Assembly (NCBI GenBank): GCA_004551485.1
Contig: SBLD01000022.1
Location: 1-56,603, forward strand
Origin: Billgrantia azerbaijanica
GTDB taxonomy: Bacteria > Pseudomonadota > Gammaproteobacteria > Pseudomonadales > Halomonadaceae
Length of the DNA stretch: 56,603 bases
Direction: 5' to 3'
Part shown: positions 50,861 through 56,603 of the stretch, piece after piece
How the letters are laid out: the number at the start of each line of letters is the position of its first letter
How positions within the stretch are numbered: the first letter of the stretch is position 1
Program-made: the position numbers and the translations under genes
The notes under the pieces: generated by a model
The model's input: the letters and a program-made list of their open reading frames with translations, nothing else
The model's database searches: none
What the model was told of the DNA's origin: nothing

Positions 50861-51001
50861 GCGTCTTTACCCGGCGTGGATGATGTCCATTGAAACCGAT
50901 ACGGAGTGGCGCGGCAATGATCTGGCTCAAGAGCCGTGGCCAGTGTACTGGCTGCCATCCGTGCGGCAGGCGGCCGGGCCAGCTGCTTGCCGTCACGCGC
51001 T

Positions 51002-51025
51002 ACCGCCCGACCAAGGTCGGGCGGT
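51002..51025. terminator. Hairpin downstream of the Spy/CpxP-like gene
   Basis: ACCGCCCGACC / GGTCGGGCGGT form a perfect 11-bp stem with a 2-nt loop just after the minus-strand stop codon. No T-run. Confidence 0.5.
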
Positions 51026-51033
51026 GGCACTGC

Positions 51034-51822
51034 TTACTGATTCTGCCCGCCGGTCATACCCCCCTGAAGCTGCTGGCGCTGCTCCTCGGTGAGCAACTCC
51101 TGCATGGCGTTGTTCAGGCGGGCCCGCTCGGCCAGCATCTCGCCCTGGAGTTCGGCCATGCGTGTGTGCAGTGACTGCAGCCGCTCGGGATCGGGACGTG
51201 CCTCGTGCATCTGGGTGTACAGCTCATCGCGCAGCTCCATCATCTCTTCCATGCGCCCGAACTGAGCCTGGCGGTGCTCCTGCAGCAGCGCCTGCATCTC
51301 GGTACGCTGCTCGGGGTCGAGAAGCGGCTGCGCCATTCCCTGGCCGGGGCCGCCGGGGCCATAGCCGCCCTGGCCCCACATCATGCCGGGGCCCATATGC
51401 GGGCCGTAGCCTCCACCCCAGTGCATGCCGGGCCCCATATGCGGGCCATAGCCGCCCTGGCCCCACATCATCCCTGGACCCATGTGCGGGCCGAAGCCGC
51501 CCTGGCCCCACATCATCCCTGGACCCATGTGCGGGCCGAAGCCGCCCTGACCCCACATCATGCCGGGACCCATGTGTGGGCCATAGCCGCCGGGGCCGCC
51601 CATCATCCCGGGGCCCATGCCCGGGCCGAAGCCGCCGGGGCCGCCCATCATCCCGGGGCCCATGCCCGGGCCGAAGCCGCCCATCATCCCGGGGCCCATG
51701 CCCGGGCCGAAGCCCTCGGGGCTGCCCATCATGCCGGGCCCCATGCCTTGGGCGACGGCAATGCCGGCGCTCCCGGCGCCGAGTGCCAGGACCAGGATGA
51801 GGGCGCGCTTGTGAATGGTCAT
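51034..51822 (-). CDS. Spy/CpxP-family periplasmic protein with long Met/His/Gly-rich repeats
   Basis: The 262-residue protein has a signal peptide (residues 1-25, ending AVAQ), an extended low-complexity region (about residues 26-161) of eight to nine imperfect 12-15-residue repeats of the type GPHMGPGMMWGQGGF, and a C-terminal helical domain with two LTxEQ-like motifs (LLDPEQR and LLTEEQR) typical of Spy/CpxP/ZraP. Such proteins are periplasmic chaperones or metal-stress sensors; ordinary Spy is about 140-160 residues. The Met and His repeats resemble copper-binding segments of PcoE/CopB-type proteins, so copper buffering is likely. AAGGAG precedes ATG 51822. Confidence 0.85.
   Translation of the reverse strand: MTIHKRALILVLALGAGSAGIAVAQGMGPGMMGSPEGFGPGMGPGMMGGFGPGMGPGMMGGPGGFGPGMGPGMMGGPGGYGPHMGPGMMWGQGGFGPHMGPGMMWGQGGFGPHMGPGMMWGQGGYGPHMGPGMHWGGGYGPHMGPGMMWGQGGYGPGGPGQGMAQPLLDPEQRTEMQALLQEHRQAQFGRMEEMMELRDELYTQMHEARPDPERLQSLHTRMAELQGEMLAERARLNNAMQELLTEEQRQQLQGGMTGGQNQ
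51340..51747 (-). repeat. In-frame 36-45-bp tandem repeats coding Met/His/Gly-rich units
   Basis: The DNA repeats a GGGCCCATGTGCGGGCC-like core roughly every 45 bp. Two sub-types are seen: GPGMGPGMMG units near the N-terminus and GPHMGPGMMW units further in. They stay in frame and probably vary in number between strains. Confidence 0.85.
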
Positions 51823-52680
51823 CGTCGTTCTCCTTACCGGGCTCGCTGGCCCGTTGCATGGTGTGCGTCTGAAGGCTGCGGCGAACTGCCGCGGGTGGCT
51901 CACTGCCAGTGGTGGTTCGCACGCTCAGGAGCGAACCAGTGAGGGATTCAGGACCAAAAACACTGGGTCATCAGGTAGACGGGAAGCGGAGAAAAAACGG
52001 GGAAGGGCCATGGCAAGCCGCCGACCGCGAGCCAAGGAGGTGAGGCGGTCCCTGTGGCCATCGGCCGATATGGGGCGCGAGCGTGACCGGGATCCTGCAG
52101 AGTGCGGGGCCATGACGAGGCACTCCCTGGTTGGATAGTGCTACCTCAGCGTAGACGAACCCGACCGAGAAGGACTTGACGTATATCATTTCTCTGATGC
52201 GTCGGCAGGCCGTAAAAAGAAAATAGGTTGTTGGTTTTGCAAGTTTTTTCAGGAGTCTCGTGAATGACGTCTCTCTACCGGCGTGGTTGGTGGCTGCCAA
52301 CGGAGGGTAGTGGCCAGGAGCGTCCTTGCTGAAGCCGGTCGGTCCAGAAGGGTGCAACGCAAGGCTCTTGATCCATATCAACACAAATGGTGCCGGTGCC
52401 CCCCATACTGAATCCAAGCATTGGCGATGAGGACACGGTGGCCCCACTTCAAGAACAAAGCATGACCGCTTCGTCGATAAAGAATGCAAAGGACAATGCC
52501 AATACATGTGCCCTGGAGCTGTGATCAGTCTCCATCAAGGGCGGAAAGCAACTTTGGGATGCCCTGCCTTGGGGCCCTCGAAATGAGTACTGGTTGTGTA
52601 TTGGATATCGGAACTGCTTCGTGTTCGGTGGAGATCAGGCACGAGACGCAGCGGCCGATCCGTGAAAGGGAGAATCGACG
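51823..52680. other. 858-bp intergenic region with an ANR/FNR promoter
   Basis: No convincing gene is seen; short frames exist (for example a 20-codon one starting near 52462) but lack supporting features. The only clear signal is the ANR/FNR site at 52368 with a matching -10, which reads toward the gene at 52681 and implies an unusually long leader of about 265 nt. Confidence 0.5.
52368..52381 (+). promoter_or_regulatory. ANR/FNR box, class II promoter for the gene at 52681
   Basis: TTGATCCATATCAA matches the TTGAT-N4-ATCAA consensus exactly. CATACT at 52404-52409 lies where a -10 should be if the box is centred at -41.5, placing the start of transcription near 52416. Confidence 0.75.
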
Positions 52681-53127
52681 ATGAGCTATCTGAAGAAATC
52701 ACTGCTGTTGGCCGCCCTGGTTGCAGCATGGAGCGCGGGACCACTGCTTGCCAAGGATGGTAGCCACGTACAGTCGGTGGAGGGTATGGACGTCTACATG
52801 GCAGCCCTGCCGGAGGTGATGATCAAGGATCACCGTCTCGTCGAGGCAGAGCGCGACGGCGCAGGCGTGCCTGAACGTCATCTGTACGTCACCCTGGCCG
52901 ATCATGAAACCGGTCAGCGGATCGAGGACGCCAGGGTGACCGCCCTGCTGCAGCAGGAGGGGCAAGGGGATTCCTTCCAGCCACTGCCGCCCACGCCACT
53001 CGACGAAAGCGTCACCTATGGCGATCTCTTCAGCTTCCCGGAGGCTGGTGCTTACCGAGTGCAACTGCGTATCGACCGCCCCGGCAAGCCCACCGCCGTG
53101 GTGGGATACCGCTACCAGGGTGTCTGA
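52681..53127 (+). CDS. Periplasmic protein with YtkA/FixH-like domain
   Basis: The 148-residue protein has a signal peptide (residues 1-24, SYLKKSLLLAALVAAWSAGPLLA) and a beta-sandwich-like mature part: HLYVTLADHETGQRIEDARVTALLQQ and EAGAYRVQLRIDRPGKP, as in YtkA-like/FixH proteins that are linked to copper handling and cytochrome oxidase assembly. An upstream ANR/FNR promoter suggests induction at low oxygen. GGGAG precedes the ATG by about 8 nt. It converges on the CopA-type ATPase gene. Confidence 0.75.
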   Translation: MSYLKKSLLLAALVAAWSAGPLLAKDGSHVQSVEGMDVYMAALPEVMIKDHRLVEAERDGAGVPERHLYVTLADHETGQRIEDARVTALLQQEGQGDSFQPLPPTPLDESVTYGDLFSFPEAGAYRVQLRIDRPGKPTAVVGYRYQGV

Positions 53128-53161
53128 GTGGTGCGAGCCTTGCATCCAGCGGTATCCACGA

Positions 53162-53189
53162 CATGCCCCCGGCTCCGGCTGGGGGCATG
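53162..53189. terminator. Hairpin between convergent genes
   Basis: CATGCCCCC / GGGGGCATG form a 9-bp stem, with further pairing inside the 10-nt loop (GG/CC), between the YtkA-like and ATPase genes. No T-run. Confidence 0.5.
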
Positions 53190-53251
53190 GCGTATGGGGT
53201 GGCCGTCTGGGCCGAAGGTGGTGTCGGCAGCATCAGCGAGCACCTGGGGTA

Positions 53252-55579
53252 TCAGATCCTCACCTGGCGCAGGCGCAGCGCATTGCCCACCACCGACACC
53301 GAGCTGAACGACATGGCGGCAGCGGCGATGATGGGCGACAGCAAGAGGCCGAAGGCGGGGTAGAGCACGCCAGCGGCGATGGGCACCCCCAGGCTGTTGT
53401 AGCCGAAGGCGAACAGCAGGTTCTGCTTGATGTTGCGCATGGTGGCGCGGCTGAGCTTGCGGGCCCGCACGATGCCGCGCAGGTCGCCCTTGACCAGGGT
53501 GACGCCGGCGCTTTCCATGGCCACGTCGGTCCCGGTGCCCATGGCGATGCCGACCTGTGCCTGGGCCAGGGCCGGTGCATCGTTGATGCCGTCGCCGGCC
53601 ATGGCCACGAAGCGCCCCTCGGCCTGCAAGGCCTTCACCTTTTCGGCCTTCTGCTCCGGCAGCACCCCGGCGATCACCTCGTCGATGCCCAGCCGCCTGG
53701 CAACGGCCTGGGCGGTGGTCTGGCTGTCACCGGTGAGCATCACGATCCGGATGCCCTCCTCGTGGAGGGAGCGGATCGCCTCCGGGGTGGTGTCCTTGAC
53801 CGGATCGGCCACGGCGACGAGTCCTGCGGGGCGCCCGTCGACGGCCACGAACATCGCCGTCTTGCCCTCGGCACGCAGGGCCTCGGCGCGTTCGCTGAGC
53901 GGCTCGGCCTCGATGCCCTCGGCCTCCATCAGGGCCGGGTTGCCCAGCGCCACCGTCTGCCCGCCGACTCGGCCCTTGACCCCCTTGCCGGTGACGGATT
54001 CGAAGTCGGTGTAGCGCTCGAGGGAGATGCTGCGTTCCTCGGCGCCCTGGACGATGGCCGCCGCCAGAGGGTGTTCGCTGCCCCGCTCCAGGGTGGCGGC
54101 CAGGCGCAGGACCTGCTCCTCCTCGAAGCCCTCGGCGGCCACCACGTCCTGGAGCCGCGGACGCCCCTCGGTGAGGGTGCCGGTCTTGTCGACGATCAGG
54201 GTGTCGACCTGGCGCAGCGTCTGGATGGCCTCGGCGTTCTTGAACAGCACGCCGAGCGAGGCGCCCTTGCCGCTGGCCACCATGATCGACATGGGCGTGG
54301 CCAGCCCCAGGGCGCAGGGGCAGGCGATGATCAGCACGGCCACGGCGTTGATCAGGGCATAGGCCATGGCGGGTTCGGGGCCGAACACTCCCCAGACGAT
54401 GAAGGTCGCCACGGCGATCAGGACCACGGCGGGCACGAAGTAGCCAGCCACCACGTCCACCAGATTCTGGATCGGCGCGCGGCTGCGGCTGGCCTCGGCG
54501 ACCATCTGCACGATCTGGGAGAGCAGGGTGTCGCTGCCCACCCGCCGGGCCTCGATGACCAGCGCGCCGGTGCCATTGACCGTCGCCCCGATGACCGCCT
54601 CGCCCTCCTGCTTCTCGACCGGGATCGGCTCGCCGGTGATCATCGACTCGTCCACCGACGACCGGCCCTCCACCACCGTGCCGTCCACCGGCACTTTCTC
54701 ACCGGGGCGCACCCGCAGTCGGTCGCCGATCTGCACCTGCTCCAGGGGCACGTCCTCCTCGCTGCCGTCGTCATTGACGCGGCGGGCCGTCTTCGGGGCC
54801 AGGCCCAGCAGCGCCTTGATGGCGGCGTTGGTCTGGCTGCGGGCGCGCAACTCCATGACCTGGCCGAGGAGCACGAGGGTCACGATGACCGCCGCGGCCT
54901 CGAAGTAGACCCCCACCTGGCCGGCCGCGTCGCGGAAGGAGGGGGGAAAGATCAGGGGAAAGAGCGCGGCGATCACGCTGTACAGGTAGGCGACGCCCAC
55001 CCCCAGGCCGATCAGGGTGAACATGTTGAGGTTCCAGCCGATCACCGAGCGGTAGCCGCGCACGAAGAAGGGCCAGCCGCTCCACAGCACCACCGGGGTC
55101 GCCAGCGCCAGCTCCAGCCACACGCGCACGCCGTGGGGCACCAGGGCGTCCATGTTCACGCCGGGGATCAGGCCTCCCATGGCCAACACCACCACCGGCA
55201 CCGTGAGGACCACCCCGACCCAGAAGCGACGCGTCATGTCGACCAGTTCGGGGTTCTGCTCTTCCTCGGCCGTGACCTGGCGTGGCTCCAGGGCCATGCC
55301 GCACTTGGGGCACTCGCCGGGTTCGTCACGCACGATCTCCGGGTGCATGGGGCAGATCCATTCCGTCCGGGGCTCGGCCGCCTGCGGTGTCGTCGGTTCC
55401 AGGGCCATCCCGCACTTGGGGCAGTCGCCGGGCTCATCGGCTACCACCTCCGGGTGCATGGGACAGGTATAGCGACTGCCGCCTTGGTGGGTGGCAGGGG
55501 GCACCGTGCTGGCCTTGTCGTTGGCCTGTGCGCCGTGACTGGCCTGCGTGTGACAATGAGCGTGTCGATGCTGATCCAT
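53252..55579 (-). CDS. copA: Copper-translocating P1B-type ATPase with two N-terminal heavy-metal-binding domains
   Basis: The 775-residue pump has a His-rich start, then two tandem YHS-like heavy-metal-binding domains ([20 protein letters not shown] and a near copy, [20 protein letters not shown]), eight membrane segments including the CPC motif (IIACPCALG), TGEP actuator motif, DKTGTLT phosphorylation site, SEHPL and GDGINDAP. The CPC and C-terminal pattern fit Cu+ export (CopA/CtpA). Most such pumps have one HMBD or HMA domain; the doubled one is notable. ATG 55579 is chosen because the MerR-type promoter lies about 95 bp upstream. Confidence 0.93.
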   Translation of the reverse strand: MDQHRHAHCHTQASHGAQANDKASTVPPATHQGGSRYTCPMHPEVVADEPGDCPKCGMALEPTTPQAAEPRTEWICPMHPEIVRDEPGECPKCGMALEPRQVTAEEEQNPELVDMTRRFWVGVVLTVPVVVLAMGGLIPGVNMDALVPHGVRVWLELALATPVVLWSGWPFFVRGYRSVIGWNLNMFTLIGLGVGVAYLYSVIAALFPLIFPPSFRDAAGQVGVYFEAAAVIVTLVLLGQVMELRARSQTNAAIKALLGLAPKTARRVNDDGSEEDVPLEQVQIGDRLRVRPGEKVPVDGTVVEGRSSVDESMITGEPIPVEKQEGEAVIGATVNGTGALVIEARRVGSDTLLSQIVQMVAEASRSRAPIQNLVDVVAGYFVPAVVLIAVATFIVWGVFGPEPAMAYALINAVAVLIIACPCALGLATPMSIMVASGKGASLGVLFKNAEAIQTLRQVDTLIVDKTGTLTEGRPRLQDVVAAEGFEEEQVLRLAATLERGSEHPLAAAIVQGAEERSISLERYTDFESVTGKGVKGRVGGQTVALGNPALMEAEGIEAEPLSERAEALRAEGKTAMFVAVDGRPAGLVAVADPVKDTTPEAIRSLHEEGIRIVMLTGDSQTTAQAVARRLGIDEVIAGVLPEQKAEKVKALQAEGRFVAMAGDGINDAPALAQAQVGIAMGTGTDVAMESAGVTLVKGDLRGIVRARKLSRATMRNIKQNLLFAFGYNSLGVPIAAGVLYPAFGLLLSPIIAAAAMSFSSVSVVGNALRLRQVRI

Positions 55580-55673
55580 GGATGCTGATCTCCCTGGTGG
55601 TCGAGAGCCCCAACCAGCAGCAGTGAGAGGGATGGGGGCATCGGTATTACGTCGGGATGCCACTGGTAAACAG

Positions 55674-55703
55674 CCTACAACCTTTGGGTTACCTGTAGGT
55701 CAA
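55674..55703 (-). promoter_or_regulatory. MerR/CueR-type promoter of the copper ATPase gene
   Basis: On the minus strand TTGACC (55703-55698) is followed by an inverted repeat CCTACA / TGTAGG (55699-55674) and a TAGGCT -10 with a 20-bp spacer. The over-long spacer with a dyad inside it is characteristic of MerR-family activators such as CueR. No merR gene is in the window. Confidence 0.6.
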
Positions 55704-55807
55704 TGGTTCCGTGAAGGGGCCGTCGAGGCCGTGCTGGGGGAGGGACCGGGGGCCGCCGGATGTGACGTGACAGCAGGGACCATCCCGGCCAGCTGTGGGG
55801 ACAGGCA

Positions 55808-56266
55808 TCAAAGATCCCTGGCGCGGTTGGTCTGCTGGGCGAGGCGCATCGCTTCATGCTGCTCCAAGTTCAAGAGGTCACGGACGAGTTCGCGAGCCTC
55901 CGGTATCTCAGCACGTCCTTCCAGGTAGCGATAGAAATCGATGACCTGATCGTGGAGGCTGAAGACCTCCTGGCAGATCTCGTCAAAGCTCATCTCCGCG
56001 TAGGGGGTACTGCATGACCGGTGGGGCTGGATGGGGGCATAGGACAGGTAGTCGTAAAGCCAGGTATTCATCGCCTTCGGATCGGCCTGCTTCTCGAAGT
56101 TGGCGATCGTGTTTTCCAGTACTGCTTCGTGATCGGCAAGGTATGTCAGCAGCCACTTGGCCCGTTCTTCCTCCTGCTCGCTTGAACAGTGCTTAAGGCA
56201 CCGTGCGAGGTGTGCATGCAGTGCCCGCGTCCACTCGATCAGGTCGTGAAAGGTTGCAACATTCAT
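55808..56266 (-). CDS. Ferritin/hemerythrin-like four-helix protein
   Basis: The 152-residue protein is predicted to be nearly all helical and has His/Glu residues placed as in diiron bundle proteins: WTRALHAHLARCLKHC, LADHEAVLENTIANFEKQ, SLHDQVIDFYRYL and LNLEQHEAMRLAQQ. It has no signal peptide. Similar proteins occur near universal stress and copper genes in Pseudomonas and Halomonas, often under ANR control, with no fixed function. The ATG at 56266 is the first of the family-like sequence. An ANR/FNR box with matching -10 (TATGCT) lies about 140 bp upstream. Confidence 0.65.
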   Translation of the reverse strand: MNVATFHDLIEWTRALHAHLARCLKHCSSEQEEERAKWLLTYLADHEAVLENTIANFEKQADPKAMNTWLYDYLSYAPIQPHRSCSTPYAEMSFDEICQEVFSLHDQVIDFYRYLEGRAEIPEARELVRDLLNLEQHEAMRLAQQTNRARDL

Positions 56267-56603
56267 GAGAAGTCTCGCTGTGTTGAAAGGGCAAGGCTGT
56301 TGTTGCGGCAAGCAGTACAGTTCGTGATGTGGGCCAGTACCCGGTAAGGGCGCACCGACTCGGCGGCTGTGCTTTCAGCATAGCCCAGCGGTAGCGCAGG
56401 GGTTTTTGATCCATATCAATGACCATATTTTGAAACCTTCTGCTCATTGAACTCCTGACGGGCGTGGCGAAAGACAGCCAGGTGACTGGCGATCGTCTTT
56501 CAGGCCGTGGCCGGTGCGACCGGAGCTATGGTGACTTCTGGTGTATGGGAGGAGGTAGAAAGGGTGGCGTATCCTGTTGATTGATCTCGCCAGATCACAA
56601 TCA
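56267..56603. other. Right-edge intergenic region with an ANR/FNR site
   Basis: No gene is apparent in the last 337 bp. It contains the ANR/FNR box at 56406; the rest shows no feature I can support. Confidence 0.4.
56406..56419 (-). promoter_or_regulatory. ANR/FNR box, class II promoter for the helical-protein gene
   Basis: TTGATCCATATCAA is identical to the box at 52368. On the minus strand a -10 hexamer TATGCT (56382-56377) lies at the distance expected for activation from -41.5, with transcription starting near 56370. Confidence 0.75.

Noticed and set aside
51340-51747. CRISPR-like regularly spaced repeats
   Set aside because: The repeats are in frame inside a secreted protein gene and are continuous without unique spacers.
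52484-52684. 66-codon ORF overlapping the start of the YtkA-like gene
   Set aside because: No start signal or recognisable features; overlaps the ribosome binding site region of a gene with a clear signal peptide.
53018-55588. 856-codon plus-strand open frame opposite the copper ATPase
   Set aside because: Low-complexity Gly/His/Asp shadow; the minus strand holds all P-type ATPase motifs.

Overview
The window looks like chromosomal DNA of a GC-rich gammaproteobacterium, most plausibly a Halomonadaceae member. This rests on gene content (TRAP and betaine-type catabolism, PHA synthase, TrkH/KdpDE-like potassium control, ANR/FNR-type promoters, a Pseudomonas-like REP element) and is an inference, not a phylogenetic result. 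I see no rRNA, tRNA, insertion sequence or CRISPR array.

Bases 1-18,000 form an accessory-looking catabolic island entered just after the 5' end of a housekeeping etfB. It holds a P5C-reductase-like gene, a two-domain flavin N-demethylase, a proline racemase superfamily gene with a Ser/Cys active site, an Ldh2/DpkA-type imine reductase, a DctPQM TRAP importer, an operon of DapA-like aldolase/deaminase, FAD amine oxidoreductase and aldehyde dehydrogenase, a LysR regulator, a betaine-homocysteine-methyltransferase-like gene, a LysR gene broken at its 5' end, and a non-pyrrolysine MttB-family methyltransferase. Together these suggest uptake, demethylation, epimerisation and oxidation of an N-methylated (hydroxy)proline or related betaine. 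A 15-bp ATAA-N7-TTAT dyad sits about 110-135 bp upstream of both the TRAP operon and mttB, linking them as a possible regulon.

Bases 18,200-29,750 are more core-like: LpxL-type acyltransferase, small membrane protein, VOC protein, SAM methyltransferase and MFS transporter, then an acyl-CoA module (DmdC-type dehydrogenase, DmdB-type ligase, 3-hydroxyacyl-CoA dehydrogenase, AcuR-like TetR regulator, AcuI-like acryloyl-CoA reductase, enoyl-CoA hydratase). Two matching TAGAC-N5-GTCTA operators precede the regulator and the reductase. A REP-like element separates the two halves of this module.

Bases 29,850-37,130 carry an isochorismatase-family hydrolase with a divergent GlxA-type regulator, then a molybdenum hydroxylase operon (mocA-like, iorA, iorB, xdhC). 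The operon is headed by what appears to be the truncated start of a lost alcohol dehydrogenase, opposite its probable AraC-family regulator. Bases 37,369-50,208 hold an AT-rich sulfotransferase (probably acquired), a maleate-isomerase/AMDase-like protein, MOSC and ACR3-like proteins, PhaC, an ADP-ribosylglycohydrolase, a trkH-kdpD-kdpE-like cluster and a large esterase.

Bases 50,270-56,603 look like a copper/low-oxygen stress cluster: DUF411 protein with an overlapping 48-residue ORF, a Met/His-repeat Spy/CpxP-like protein, a YtkA/FixH-like periplasmic protein, a CopA-type P-ATPase with a MerR-type promoter, and a ferritin/hemerythrin-like helical protein. Two identical ANR/FNR boxes (TTGATCCATATCAA) serve the YtkA-like and helical-protein genes.
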